From assembly GCA_002698995.1 (NCBI GenBank), contig PAAX01000012.1, positions 124,001-188,000 of the forward strand: a stretch of DNA of 64,000 bases, written 5' to 3'. A program made the position numbers and the translations under genes. Positions 17,670 to 27,082 of this stretch are shown in pieces; the first letter of the stretch is position 1, and every line of letters starts with the position of its first letter. The notes under the pieces were generated by a model, which was not told the origin of the DNA, ran no database searches, and saw only the letters and a list, made by a program, of their open reading frames with translations. The stretch is from Ignavibacteriota bacterium. GTDB lineage: Bacteria; Bacteroidota; Ignavibacteria; Ignavibacteriales; Melioribacteraceae.

Positions 17670-19760
17670 TTATCTATAGAATTTATATCTTTCATCAACA
17701 ATATCAGCTTCTTTCTTTAGGTTTGCAACCCAATCAGTAAATACTCTGGATTTTTTCTGCTGGAAGATATTGTCTCTAATTGCCGGCTTTTGAGCATCAA
17801 AATTAGCTTGATCAAATTCATCTCTTTGGGTTACTTTTATTAAGAAAGTTCCTTTATTACCTACAACAGGTTCTGAAATTTGATTTAGCGGAGCATCAAT
17901 TGCATAATTAGAAAATGCATATTCATTTCCTAAACCTGGAATTCCGCCCCCTGTACCAAATCTTGTAGCAGTTGAAACTTTTGCTTTATCATAAAATTGA
18001 GCAGCTTGAGATAAATTGCCTGTACCTTTTATTTTACTGTAAACCTCTTCAGCAATTTTTTTGGTTTCGGCTAATTTCATTTCTTTTATAACTTCTCTTC
18101 TAACTTGTGCTTCAACTTCTTCCAATGGTTTAAAACCGGCTTTTATAATTTCGGAAACTGTAGCAACAACATAACCGGCATTTACTTTGAAAACTTCACT
18201 TATAGAACCCAAGCTGTTATCAAAAGCAAATCTTGTTAAACCTTTGTTTTGTCCAAGTCCGGGAATTGTAACGGCATCTTCTTTGAATCCCGGGGTTTCC
18301 AAAATGTTATAATTAAATTCTTGTGCAACAGGTTCAAATCCGTCTTTATCTGCTAAAAATACAAAATCTTCTGCACTGCTGTAAAGATTATCCATTGTAG
18401 TTGCAGATGGTTCAATTTTGTTGGCAATTTTTTCAATTACAAATTTCTCATTTGATTTGCCGGTAACTTTGATGATATGATAACCAAAGTTAGATTTGAT
18501 AGGTTTTTGGACTTCATTTAATTTTCCGTTAAAAGAAGCATCTTCAAATTCCTTAACCATCATTCCTTTTCCGAACCAACCTAAATCGCCTCCTTTAGAG
18601 CCGCTGCCCGGATCTTGAGAATGTTCCATTGCAAGCTTTGCAAAATCTGCACCGTTTGCTAAAAGAGCATATAAAGAATCAGCTTTAGCTTTTGCAGCAT
18701 CCGGATTAGTATTTGTAGAAACCAAAATGTGAGATGCTCTTACAAACTCATCACTTGATTTTACTTTATCAACAACTCTGTATACAACATAACCTTCAAA
18801 GGTTAAAACCGGACCAACAATACTTCCTTTAGGAGCTTCAGAAACCAAAGTACCGGATTCTCCCGGAAGTCTGTCTAAACCAACAGTATCTCTGGAATAA
18901 GGCTGATCCGAATAAATTTCTACATAAGTTTTAAATGAAGAAGTGTCGGCTTTAATTTTTTCTACGATAGCTTTAAGGTTATTTTTGATACCGCTTGAAT
19001 CTGCCGCAGAAGCTTCTCTTCTAAAGAGAACATATTTAATCTTTCTTTGAGGCTCAATTTTATACTTATCAAGATTCTTATCATAATATTTTTTGATATC
19101 GGAATCAGTAACAGTAACTTGAGTATCTAGAATAGTATTTACATCAATCAACGCATAATCGGCAGTCATTTTGATGTTTTGTTCGATATATCTTCTTTTA
19201 ACTTCATCATCAGAAACTACAATTGTAGAGTTAAGAAAACTTTCCAATTTTTCTTGAAGTTTTTGTTGTCTAACAGCATCTTCAACTTGAATCATAGCTT
19301 CTTTGTTAGCAGGATTTTGAATTGCCTGATCGTAAGCTGCTCTGTTGAAGTTACCTGTAGAATCGATAAAACTCTGCTTAATTATTTCCGGAGGATTTGG
19401 ACCGAGAATGGCTTCTTTAATTTCTTCATCGGTAACAAAAATTCCGTACTCTTCCATCTTATTCTGCATAAGTACTTGAGAAACATAAGCATCCCAAACT
19501 TGATCTCTAAATGCTTCCATTTGAGATTCATCAATATCTCTGCCTGTTTGCTGTACTTGCGCTTGTCTATATCTTTCCACTAAAGCTGAAAATTCTTGAT
19601 ATGTTACAGGTTCATCGTTAATATAGCCAACGTTATTGGTTCTGGCACCAAATACTTGACTTAAATTTGAATCCGAAATAACCATAAATAACACAAACAA
19701 ACCGCCAACTGTAATGATAAACCATGGAGCTAAACTCCTCATCTTAGCCATCATCGCCAT
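17670..19760 (-). CDS. PpiD/SurA-like peptidyl-prolyl isomerase, membrane-anchored periplasmic chaperone
   Basis: 696 residues. One N-terminal transmembrane helix (about 12-30) anchors the protein in the inner membrane. A SurA_N-like chaperone region (about 40-190) has GYINDEPVTYQEFSALVERY, followed by a parvulin rotamase domain (about 340-440) with VRASHILVST, GSGSKGGDLGWFG and FGYHIIKV. A second chaperone-like C-terminal half follows. This is the PpiD layout; such proteins help fold exported outer-membrane proteins. An AGGAGG ribosome site lies 11 bases before the ATG at 19760, and a TTG-N20-TAAATTTG promoter lies upstream (19808-19838). It follows phoU but has its own promoter. Confidence 0.9.
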   Translation of the reverse strand: MAMMAKMRSLAPWFIITVGGLFVLFMVISDSNLSQVFGARTNNVGYINDEPVTYQEFSALVERYRQAQVQQTGRDIDESQMEAFRDQVWDAYVSQVLMQNKMEEYGIFVTDEEIKEAILGPNPPEIIKQSFIDSTGNFNRAAYDQAIQNPANKEAMIQVEDAVRQQKLQEKLESFLNSTIVVSDDEVKRRYIEQNIKMTADYALIDVNTILDTQVTVTDSDIKKYYDKNLDKYKIEPQRKIKYVLFRREASAADSSGIKNNLKAIVEKIKADTSSFKTYVEIYSDQPYSRDTVGLDRLPGESGTLVSEAPKGSIVGPVLTFEGYVVYRVVDKVKSSDEFVRASHILVSTNTNPDAAKAKADSLYALLANGADFAKLAMEHSQDPGSGSKGGDLGWFGKGMMVKEFEDASFNGKLNEVQKPIKSNFGYHIIKVTGKSNEKFVIEKIANKIEPSATTMDNLYSSAEDFVFLADKDGFEPVAQEFNYNILETPGFKEDAVTIPGLGQNKGLTRFAFDNSLGSISEVFKVNAGYVVATVSEIIKAGFKPLEEVEAQVRREVIKEMKLAETKKIAEEVYSKIKGTGNLSQAAQFYDKAKVSTATRFGTGGGIPGLGNEYAFSNYAIDAPLNQISEPVVGNKGTFLIKVTQRDEFDQANFDAQKPAIRDNIFQQKKSRVFTDWVANLKKEADIVDERYKFYR

Positions 19761-19807
19761 TATAAACTAAACCTCCTAGTTTCTGATTACAAAAAAGTTT
19801 AAGATTC

Positions 19808-19838
19808 CAAATTTAGAGACACTAAGGGTGAAAAGCAA
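19808..19838 (-). promoter_or_regulatory. Bacteroidota-type promoter for the PpiD-like gene
   Basis: On the minus strand TTG (19836-19838), a 20-base spacer, and TAAATTTG (19808-19815) match the TTG/TAnnTTTG promoter described for Bacteroidota. The predicted start site would leave a leader of about 40 bases before the ATG at 19760. The same spacing recurs at 24323-24353. Confidence 0.55.
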
Positions 19839-19891
19839 TTGTTTTAATCGATATGAAAAATGACAAAAATTATTCCGTTTTCAGTGAAGTT

Positions 19892-20566
19892 TTAACTTTC
19901 TTGATCCGCCAAATCATTTCTATGCTTAATCAACTGTGCCTTTACTATAAAAAATACTTCCTCGGCTATATTTGTTGCATGATCTCCCAATCTTTCTAAT
20001 TCTTGAAAGACCTGATAAAATATAATTGCAGAATTAATGTTATTTTTTGATTCATGCATCAATTCTATTAAATATTTTGAATCTTCCTTTACAAGTTCGT
20101 CGAGCTTATCGTCACTTTTAATTACTACTCTTACTAATTCGGAATCGTTAGTTATAAAAGCATCAATTGCTTTTTTTATCATATCTCTAACTATAAATGT
20201 TATTTCGGAATAATGCAGCCTATTAAAATAGTTAGGAAGAAATTCAAAATCTTTGGATTGATGTGCAATGTTTTTTGCTAAATCTCCTATTCTTTCTAAA
20301 TTACTGTTAATCTTCAATGCTGACATAACAAGCCGAAGATCCATTGCTACAGGTTGATTTAAGGCAAATAATTTCTGGCAGATTCTTTCAATTTTAATGT
20401 CATACTTATCAACAATTTTATCTCTTGAAATCACTAAATCGGCAAGTTCTCTATTTTGTTCTTCAATAGATTTAATTGCGAAATCGACCTGCTCATCAAC
20501 CAAGCTGCACATTTTAATAAGTCTTGTTTTTAATTTTTCTATGTGAAAATCGAAAATTCTATCCAT
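19892..20566 (-). CDS. phoU: Phosphate transport/regulation protein PhoU
   Basis: 224 residues, two three-helix PhoU repeats. The metal-binding E/D motifs of each repeat are seen in IERICQKLFALNQP...DLRLVMSALKIN and VFQELERLGDHATNIAEEV. PhoU links the Pst transporter to the phosphate-sensing kinase and keeps the Pho response off when phosphate is ample. It is the last gene of pstSCAB-phoU, 36 bases after pstB. No PhoR/PhoB pair is adjacent, so the partner kinase must be elsewhere or be one of the PAS kinases of the genome. Confidence 0.96.
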   Translation of the reverse strand: MDRIFDFHIEKLKTRLIKMCSLVDEQVDFAIKSIEEQNRELADLVISRDKIVDKYDIKIERICQKLFALNQPVAMDLRLVMSALKINSNLERIGDLAKNIAHQSKDFEFLPNYFNRLHYSEITFIVRDMIKKAIDAFITNDSELVRVVIKSDDKLDELVKEDSKYLIELMHESKNNINSAIIFYQVFQELERLGDHATNIAEEVFFIVKAQLIKHRNDLADQES

Positions 20567-20602
20567 AATAATTAATCAATCCTTTTTCCAAATTTTAATA
20601 AA

Positions 20603-21361
20603 TTATCCGAATCTGCCGGTTATGTAGTCTTCAGTCTGCTGGTTAGTTGGATTAGTAAACATTTTAGTTGTCTTTTCATATTCAATCAAATGACCAAGAT
20701 AAAAGAATGCGGTATAATCACTAATTCTTGCTGCCTGCTGCATGTTATGAGTAACTAAAATAATACTATAATTTTTTTTCAATTCATAAATAAGCTCTTC
20801 AATTTTGGCAGTAGAAGTAGGATCAAGTGCACTTGCCGGTTCATCCATAAGTAAAATATCGGGTTTAACGGTTAATGCTCTTGCAATGCAAAGTCGCTGC
20901 TGCTGTCCGGCAGAAAGATTTAATGCATTCTCATTTAGTCGATCTTTTATCTCGTCCCATATTGCTGCTTTTCTGCATGTTTCTTCAATTATATCTTTAA
21001 GCTTATTATCTTCTTTAACGCCATGAAGCTTTGGAGCAAAAATTAAGTTATCCCAAATTGATTTTGGAAATAAGTTAGATTTTTGAAAAACCATTCCAAC
21101 CAGCTTACGAAGATTAACTACATCAATCTCTCTATCGTAAATATTAATTCCGTCAATTTTTATTTCACCGGTATATCTAAATCCACTTATAAGTTCATTC
21201 ATTCTATTTATTGATCTGAGGAAACTTGTTTTACCGCATCCGGAAGGACCAATAACTGCAGTAACTTTTTTAGAATAAATATCTATTGATACATCATTTA
21301 GCGCCTGTATGTAATTAAAATAGAGACTAAGATTTTTGATTTTTATTTTTACTTCTTTCAT
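20603..21361 (-). CDS. pstB: Phosphate ABC transporter ATP-binding protein
   Basis: 252 residues. Walker [11 protein letters not shown] (about 37-46), ABC signature LSAGQQQRL, Walker [10 protein letters not shown] and the switch His in LVTHNM are intact. The phosphate-specific subfamily is shown by INRMNELI after Walker A and by the closing [10 protein letters not shown]. It energises the PstCA channel from the cytoplasm. The start ATG follows the pstA stop directly, with no gap. Confidence 0.97.
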   Translation of the reverse strand: MKEVKIKIKNLSLYFNYIQALNDVSIDIYSKKVTAVIGPSGCGKTSFLRSINRMNELISGFRYTGEIKIDGINIYDREIDVVNLRKLVGMVFQKSNLFPKSIWDNLIFAPKLHGVKEDNKLKDIIEETCRKAAIWDEIKDRLNENALNLSAGQQQRLCIARALTVKPDILLMDEPASALDPTSTAKIEELIYELKKNYSIILVTHNMQQAARISDYTAFFYLGHLIEYEKTTKMFTNPTNQQTEDYITGRFG

Positions 21362-22357
21362 TTAGAAAGATCTCATTTCGTTTAATTGTTTTCTGAATTT
21401 ATATCTTAATAAAATAGCAGTTAAATTTAGCGCTAATGTTAAAAGCATCAAAACCAAAGTTGTTCCATACTGAATTGGAATTGTTAAAGTTGGATTTGAT
21501 GACTGAGTAGCAAGTATAAAAATATGATACGAAAGATACATAAATTGATCTGCCGGATTAATCATTGGAATAGAAAAAAATCCAAAATTCCACTTTACAA
21601 TTGGAAGATCGGGAAGGAAAAATGCACATCCTAAAAATAAAATTGGTGCAGTTTCTCCTGCTCCTCGGCTAATTGCTAAAATAATTCCTGTTAATATTCC
21701 GGGACGAGCTTGAGGAAAGATCACATTTTTTATAGTCTGCCATTTTGAAGCTCCCAATCCGTATGAAGCTTCTCTCTGTTCTTTAGGAACAGCTTCCAAA
21801 GCCTCGGTAGATGCAACAATAATTGTTGGAAGAACTAGAACCGCTAAAGTTGCAGAAGCCCAAAGCATTGCAGGTTTACCGAATAATAATCCGGTTTGTA
21901 AAATTTCATCTAAATTTTTACCGATGAAGAAAACGAAAAAACCCAATCCAAATAAACCGATTACAATAGATGGAACTCCAGCTAAATTATTAACGGAGAT
22001 TTTAACAATTCTGGTAAGCAGATTATCTTTAGCATATTCATTTATATAAATTGCCGCAAAAACACCAACTGGAACAGCAAACAAAATCATAAGAAAAACC
22101 ACTGAAAGAGTGCCAAAAATTGCAGGACCAATTCCACCGTCGGTCATATTATTTTTTGGTGATTCAGTAATAAATTCAAAATCGATTACATTTATACCTT
22201 CAACAAAAATTTTCAGAAAGAATAAGAGATAAAGGATAAAAACAAAGTAAGTAATAATTCTAATTGCAGATAAACCCAAAATTCCAGATTTAGCTTCGGA
22301 AAGAGCAATTCCTTTTATATCTGTAAAGAATGTTTTTTTTGTTTCTTTGCTATCCAT
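21362..22357 (-). CDS. pstA: Phosphate ABC transporter permease PstA
   Basis: 331 residues with six predicted membrane helices. The EAA loop that contacts PstB is seen in SYGLGASKWQTIKNVIFPQARPG (about 202-224), followed by the GAGETAPI signature of PstA. The N-terminal cytoplasmic extension of about 30 residues is slightly long. It begins immediately after the pstC stop and ends directly against pstB, which indicates one polycistronic message. Confidence 0.95.
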   Translation of the reverse strand: MDSKETKKTFFTDIKGIALSEAKSGILGLSAIRIITYFVFILYLLFFLKIFVEGINVIDFEFITESPKNNMTDGGIGPAIFGTLSVVFLMILFAVPVGVFAAIYINEYAKDNLLTRIVKISVNNLAGVPSIVIGLFGLGFFVFFIGKNLDEILQTGLLFGKPAMLWASATLAVLVLPTIIVASTEALEAVPKEQREASYGLGASKWQTIKNVIFPQARPGILTGIILAISRGAGETAPILFLGCAFFLPDLPIVKWNFGFFSIPMINPADQFMYLSYHIFILATQSSNPTLTIPIQYGTTLVLMLLTLALNLTAILLRYKFRKQLNEMRSF

Positions 22358-23308
22358 CTAATTACCTAGTTTCTTTCTCATTTTGCTTAAGAAAATTTCA
22401 GCAATTAGATTAAGAATAAAAGTAAGAGAAAAGAGAAAAAGTCCTATAAAGAAAAGAGCAAAATAATGAGGAGATGATTGAGAAACTTCTCCCAATTCAG
22501 CCGCAATTGTGGCGGTCATTGATCGTACACTTCTGAAAACATCGACCGTAATAACGGCAGCATTACCTGAAGCCATAAGAACAATCATAGTTTCACCGAT
22601 AGCTCTCCCAAATCCTAAAATTACAGCAGCAGAAATTCCTCTCACGGAAGCCGGAAGAACTACTTTTATAATTGTCTGCCATCTATTAGCACCCAGTGCA
22701 TAAGAAGCCATTCTAAGCTCTCTCGGAACCGCACTAATAGAATCTTCGGTTAAAGAAGCAATAATAGGAATAACAATAAATGATAAACCCAAAGAAGCAA
22801 GAAAAGCATTGAGTCTGTTAACGGGAAAAAAGAGATCATTTAAAATTGTTGCGCCGACTACAAGCATAAAAAATCCAATAACAACAGTTGGAACACCGGC
22901 AAATATTTCAATAATTGGTTTTAATAATTCTCTTGTTCTGGGGGATGCTGCTTCAGCAAGATAAATTCCAATTATTATTCCAATTAATGTAGAAATAAGA
23001 ACTGCGGGAATTGCAGTAAGGAGTGTTCCAGCAAGCAATGGTATAATAGAAAATCTGGAATTTTCGGAAGTTGGATACCATTCAAAATTATATTGTGAAA
23101 TTCCGTTTATATTGCTTTTACTGAAAAAATAATCGGAAAGATTAATGTGATTAAACCCTTCAAAGCCGGTATTAATTAAAAACCCAAAAATCAAAAGAAT
23201 AAAAAGAACCGCAACAAATCCGTTTAAGGCAAAGAAATACTTAATCAGTTTTTCTTTTAGAAGAAATTTGGCAGATAATTTTTTTGAATAATTTACGCTG
23301 TTATTCAT
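22358..23308 (-). CDS. pstC: Phosphate ABC transporter permease PstC
   Basis: 316 residues, about six membrane helices. The EAA loop is in SYALGANRWQTIIKVVLPASVRG and the PstC signature in GRAIGETMIVLMASGN. It forms the membrane channel with PstA. The start codon overlaps the pstS stop by 4 bases. A periplasmic loop of about 50 residues between helices 1 and 2 is typical of PstC. Confidence 0.95.
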   Translation of the reverse strand: MNNSVNYSKKLSAKFLLKEKLIKYFFALNGFVAVLFILLIFGFLINTGFEGFNHINLSDYFFSKSNINGISQYNFEWYPTSENSRFSIIPLLAGTLLTAIPAVLISTLIGIIIGIYLAEAASPRTRELLKPIIEIFAGVPTVVIGFFMLVVGATILNDLFFPVNRLNAFLASLGLSFIVIPIIASLTEDSISAVPRELRMASYALGANRWQTIIKVVLPASVRGISAAVILGFGRAIGETMIVLMASGNAAVITVDVFRSVRSMTATIAAELGEVSQSSPHYFALFFIGLFLFSLTFILNLIAEIFLSKMRKKLGN

Positions 23309-24219
23309 TCTTGTTTTCTATCTTTTTTGGGAAGCGGAATATATTCCATCTGCTTTACTATATTTTGTCCCGATTCCGAGCTTATAAAATCAATATAATT
23401 TTTTAGTTCTCCTTCAGGTTTTCCGTTAGTGTAACAGTATAAAAATCTGGAAAGTGAATATTCTCCACTCCAAATCACATCATAATTAATGGATTTATTT
23501 TTAATTGGTGAAATAGCTTTTTCTTCTTTCGATTTTTTTACTGCTAAAATTTTCAGATCATTTCTTAACGCAAAGTAACCAACGCCGCCGTATCCAATTC
23601 CGTTTTTATCTTTTGATACTGCCTCTGCTAAAGAAGCTGTTCCTTGCAGAACTTGAGTTCTTGAAATAAAATCAAATGGTTTTCCCTGTTCATCCTTCCC
23701 TAAAACGGTTTCCTTAAAATATTCATAAGTACCGCTGCTGTTTTCTCTTCCATAAAGAATAATTTTCGAATTTCTTCCGCCAATTTCTTGCCAATTGGTT
23801 ATTCTTCCTGTGTAAATATCTCTTATGTTTTCAATGGTTAAACTATCTATTTTATTAGAAGGATGGATAATAATTGCTATTCCATCTAATGCTGCTTTTA
23901 TTTTATATGGGGAAACATTATACTCAATTGCTTTTTGAATTTCCTTATCTTTTAATTCCCTGCTGATGTTTGCAATTGTTGCGGTTCCATTAAATAGAGA
24001 AACAATTCCGTTTCCCGATCCTCCGCCGGTTACTTGAATTGATACATTAGGATTTTTATTCATATAAACCTCTGCCCATTTTTGGGTAAGGTTTACCATC
24101 GTATCAGAACCTTTTATTATAATTGGCTTTTTCTCGTTATAAGATTCAATTTTGCATGAAGCGAAAAAGAAACTCACAAATAAAATTATAATTACTAAAC
24201 TAAATGCCGGTTTTTTCAT
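23305..24219 (-). CDS. pstS: Phosphate-binding lipoprotein PstS
   Basis: 304 residues. The signal peptide ends in a lipobox (FFASC, Cys about 22), so the protein is lipid-anchored facing the periplasm. Phosphate-binding family signatures are GSDTMVNL (about 38), GGGSGNGI (about 65-72), SRELKDKE, and ENSSGTYEYFKE in the second lobe. It captures phosphate and passes it to PstCA. It is the first gene of the operon, and a perfect 12-base direct repeat lies 24-62 bases upstream (24243-24281), a candidate phosphate-response operator. Confidence 0.95.
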   Translation of the reverse strand: MKKPAFSLVIIILFVSFFFASCKIESYNEKKPIIIKGSDTMVNLTQKWAEVYMNKNPNVSIQVTGGGSGNGIVSLFNGTATIANISRELKDKEIQKAIEYNVSPYKIKAALDGIAIIIHPSNKIDSLTIENIRDIYTGRITNWQEIGGRNSKIILYGRENSSGTYEYFKETVLGKDEQGKPFDFISRTQVLQGTASLAEAVSKDKNGIGYGGVGYFALRNDLKILAVKKSKEEKAISPIKNKSINYDVIWSGEYSLSRFLYCYTNGKPEGELKNYIDFISSESGQNIVKQMEYIPLPKKDRKQE

Positions 24220-24242
24220 TTTTGTTCAAGTTAAACCTGTAA

Positions 24243-24281
24243 TATTAAGAAAATACAGAGAATTTTCAGTATTAAGAAAAT
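24243..24281. promoter_or_regulatory. 12-base direct repeat upstream of pstS, candidate Pho operator
   Basis: TATTAAGAAAAT occurs at 24243-24254 and again at 24270-24281, a 27-base period, close to three helical turns of 9 bases or 2.5 of 10.5. It lies just upstream of the pstS start on the minus strand. Direct repeats are the usual operator form for PhoB/PhoP-type regulators, but the sequence does not match the E. coli Pho box. Confidence 0.4.
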
Positions 24282-24322
24282 GTTATCATTTATTATTGAC
24301 CAAGTTTGAACTTCGATTTCGG

Positions 24323-24353
24323 TTGCAACTGAAATTAGACTTGGGTAACTTTG
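24323..24353 (+). promoter_or_regulatory. Bacteroidota-type promoter for the symporter operon
   Basis: TTG (24323-24325), 20-base spacer, TAACTTTG (24346-24353). It fits TTG-N20-TAnnTTTG. The leader to the ATG at 24385 would be about 25 bases and lacks a strong purine-rich ribosome site, which is common in this group. Confidence 0.6.
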
Positions 24354-24384
24354 TGCCCAACCTTAACACAAAAAAAAGAATAAA

Positions 24385-24600
24385 ATGGACGTTCCTTTCA
24401 GTCATACTTGGCTTCCTTTTATCTATCTTTATGGAGTAGGAGGCTTTTTTTTTCTATTCGGTATGATAATTATAAAAAAAAGCGGTGCCATCAATTTGAA
24501 GAAGAAAATGCACAAATTTTGGTATAATACACTTCTTTACGGCTTCTTTTATTTTATGATTATGCATGCGTTTTTAATAATTTCAGCAACTTATTGGTAA
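24385..24600 (+). CDS. Small two-helix membrane protein, paralogue A, beside symporter
   Basis: 71 residues with two predicted membrane helices (about 11-29 and 47-69) separated by a basic loop (KKSGAINLKKKMHKFW). The N-terminal HTWLP-IYLYG motif and GFFYFMI-HA in helix 2 are shared with the 70-aa protein at 26861-27073; about 40 of 70 positions are identical by eye. The TAA stop is 3 bases from the symporter ATG, so the two are co-translated. An accessory subunit of the symporter is a reasonable inference; I do not recognise a named family. Confidence 0.8.
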   Translation: MDVPFSHTWLPFIYLYGVGGFFFLFGMIIIKKSGAINLKKKMHKFWYNTLLYGFFYFMIMHAFLIISATYW

Positions 24601-24603
24601 AAA

Positions 24604-26721
24604 ATGGAACATAAACCTGTTAATTTAGAAAGTTTTCACAATATCGGAACGTCTACCGATTGGGTTGTGATGCTTCTTTATTTTTTTATTGTTATAGCTT
24701 TCGGCAGTTATTTCGGAAGATATAACAGAAGCACCAAAGATTTCTTTTTTGGCGGCAGAAGATTTTCTTGGTGGTTAATTGCTTTTTCTATTGTAGCAAC
24801 CGGAGTAGGAAGTCATAGTTTTATTAAATATTCCGCTAAAGGATTTGAGCATGGGTTTTCATCAACCATGACGTATATAAATGATTGGTTTTTTGTCCCA
24901 TTTTTCCTTTTCGGCTGGCTTCCAATTATCATTTATACAAAAATCAGATCAATTCCAGAATATTTTGAAAGAAGATTTACCCCATCAGCCAGATTTTTAG
25001 CAACAGTTCTGCTTATGCTTTATATGGTTGGTTATATTGGAATCGGTTTTTTAACTTTGGGTAAAGCAGCAATGCCTCTCCTCCCTGAGCAATTTACTCT
25101 TTTTGGTACAACTTACGATATTACTTTAATGGGAGTAATTATTGTAATTGCAGTTATAACTGGTTTTTATATTACTTTTGGTGGACAAACAGCTGTTATT
25201 TTCACCGATCTTTTACAAGGATTTATTCTTCTTTTTGCCGGATTCTTCCTTTTCTTTCTTGGTGTTTCTTATGTTGGAGGTTGGGATATTTTTTGGAATC
25301 TTCTCCCCACTTCTTGGAAACTTCCTCTTGCAGATTTTAATCAGCCGAATAGTTTTAATTTCGTCGGAATTTTCTGGCAGGATGGTGTTGCCGGATCGAT
25401 TGGATTCCTGTTTATGAACATGGGATTGATAATGCGATTTATGGCTACAAAAAATGTTGATGAAGGGAGAAAAGCAGCAACATTTAATATTTTATTTATG
25501 CTTCCTCTTTCAGCAATTGTTGTGGGAAATGCCGGATGGATTGGCAAAGCGATTTCGGTTGCAGAACCAAATGTTGTACCGCCAAATACTAATCCCGATG
25601 AAATTTTTGTTGTTGTAGCAAGTCTGGTTGCACTTCCAGGTGTATTCGGCTTTATAATGGCGTCACTTACCGCCGCATTAATGTCAACAGTAGATACATT
25701 AATTAATGCTACATCGGCAATTTATATAAATGATATTTACAGACCGATTAAGAAATTCTTAAAATCAGATGACAGCGATAAAAAGAAAACAGATAAAAGA
25801 GAACTTACTGCTGCAAGAATTTCTTCAATTGCTATTACAATATTAGGAGTTCTTTCGGTTCTAGCTTTTCAAAGTTTTCCTACCGTTTACGAAGCACATG
25901 GATTTTTCCATTCAACTTTAACTCCACCTCTTGTTGTAGCTATTTTCTTGGGATTATTCTGGAGAAAATATACTGCCTCCGGCGTAATTACTACTTTTGT
26001 TGGTGGTGTTGCTTTTATGATTTTAGGTCTTCATGATCCAATAGTTATTTCTCCTTTTGATCATGGAATTATGATGGATCCGAATCATCCCTATTCTTAT
26101 ATAAGAGCTCTGTATAATATGCTTGTCTGTTTTGGTGTTGCAGTACTTATAACTTACTCAACAGATTATCAAAGAAAAGTTGTTGCTAAGATTAAAGCTC
26201 TGTCAAACGGCAGAACAATAATGTATGGCGTAATTTTCTTAACGATTGTTTTCTTTTTGATGGTCACTTTTAATGTTGGTTCAGTGCCGGTTCAATTTAT
26301 ATTGATAACATTAATCGTAATTTTTACGGCATTATCCGTTCACTTCTTTATTAAATACGATGATCAAGCAAATACAGAAGGATTAACAGTTTGGTCTGTT
26401 CAAAAAGCCAAAGAATACTTTAAGGGAAGTAAAGTTAACGAAGAAGAAGGTGAAGTTATTAAAGTTCATTGGAAACTTAAAGAAGGAGACGATGAAGAAA
26501 CAGTTAACTTCTCCGTAAATGATATGAAGAAAATGAAAGCTAACGTAGGTGATTTAGTTTACATCAGTGATGCAAGAAAATATTTGGGTGGATTAAAATC
26601 CGTACACGTTACATTTGGTGAACCACATAATGAAGATGGAATAGTATACATCACAAATGAAGAAAAACTAAACGGACAATTTATTGACGGCAGAATTCTT
26701 ACTGCTGAAAAAGAGATGTAA
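24604..26721 (+). CDS. Sodium/solute symporter (SSS) family transporter with C-terminal soluble extension
   Basis: 705 residues. About 13-14 membrane helices cover residues 15-600. SSS features are seen in FFFGGRRFSWWLIAFSIVATGVGSHS (short cytosolic helix and sodium-site region), SIPEYFERRF and ASLTAALMSTVDTLINATSAIYINDIY, the SSS signature region. The last ~95 residues (about 610-705) are soluble, acidic and not part of the usual transporter fold. Substrate is not predictable; sugar, carboxylate and amino-acid members share this core. It is flanked by two paralogous small membrane proteins, probably forming one functional unit. Confidence 0.9.
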   Translation: MEHKPVNLESFHNIGTSTDWVVMLLYFFIVIAFGSYFGRYNRSTKDFFFGGRRFSWWLIAFSIVATGVGSHSFIKYSAKGFEHGFSSTMTYINDWFFVPFFLFGWLPIIIYTKIRSIPEYFERRFTPSARFLATVLLMLYMVGYIGIGFLTLGKAAMPLLPEQFTLFGTTYDITLMGVIIVIAVITGFYITFGGQTAVIFTDLLQGFILLFAGFFLFFLGVSYVGGWDIFWNLLPTSWKLPLADFNQPNSFNFVGIFWQDGVAGSIGFLFMNMGLIMRFMATKNVDEGRKAATFNILFMLPLSAIVVGNAGWIGKAISVAEPNVVPPNTNPDEIFVVVASLVALPGVFGFIMASLTAALMSTVDTLINATSAIYINDIYRPIKKFLKSDDSDKKKTDKRELTAARISSIAITILGVLSVLAFQSFPTVYEAHGFFHSTLTPPLVVAIFLGLFWRKYTASGVITTFVGGVAFMILGLHDPIVISPFDHGIMMDPNHPYSYIRALYNMLVCFGVAVLITYSTDYQRKVVAKIKALSNGRTIMYGVIFLTIVFFLMVTFNVGSVPVQFILITLIVIFTALSVHFFIKYDDQANTEGLTVWSVQKAKEYFKGSKVNEEEGEVIKVHWKLKEGDDEETVNFSVNDMKKMKANVGDLVYISDARKYLGGLKSVHVTFGEPHNEDGIVYITNEEKLNGQFIDGRILTAEKEM

Positions 26722-26745
26722 TCTGTTAAACTATTTTTTTAATCT

Positions 26746-26775
26746 AAAAGCGAATCATTTGATTCGCTTTTTTAT
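26746..26775 (+). terminator. Rho-independent terminator after the symporter
   Basis: AAAAGCGAATCA (26746-26757) pairs with TGATTCGCTTTT (26760-26771) and is followed by further T residues. It separates the symporter from the second small membrane protein, so the latter needs read-through or its own promoter. Confidence 0.85.
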
Positions 26776-26860
26776 TTTTAAAGATGTTGATCAAAAATTG
26801 ATTTGCTAAATCTCATTTTCACAAGTACATTTTCACGCGATTAAAATTTGGAGTTTGTAA

Positions 26861-27073
26861 ATGCCGTCATTCACACATACATGGCTTCCTTATATTTATC
26901 TTTATGGTTTAGGCGGGATATTTTTTATCTCGGGAATGCTGCTTGTTAAAAAAGCCGGAGCAATTGATTTAACTAAGAAAAGACATCGTTATTGGTATAG
27001 AGTTTTAATTTTCGGATTTTTTTACTTTATGATTCTTCATGCGGTATGGATTTTGGCAGCAATGTATTTGTAA
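26861..27073 (+). CDS. Small two-helix membrane protein, paralogue B, beside symporter
   Basis: 70 residues, paralogue of the protein at 24385-24600 (about 40 identical positions). Same plan: HTWLPYIYLYG, helix 1, basic loop KKAGAIDLTKKRHRYWY, helix 2 with GFFYFMILHA. The start at 26861 is chosen because it aligns with the paralogue start. It lies behind the terminator at 26746-26775, so it can be expressed separately from the symporter. Function unknown; a stabilising or regulatory subunit is inferred. Confidence 0.78.
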   Translation: MPSFTHTWLPYIYLYGLGGIFFISGMLLVKKAGAIDLTKKRHRYWYRVLIFGFFYFMILHAVWILAAMYL

Positions 27074-27082
27074 TTTTATTGA

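Noticed and set aside
24152-24439. Plus-strand ORF of 95 residues across pstS start and the promoter region
   Set aside because: It crosses the pst operator and overlaps the small membrane protein in another frame; no protein-like features.
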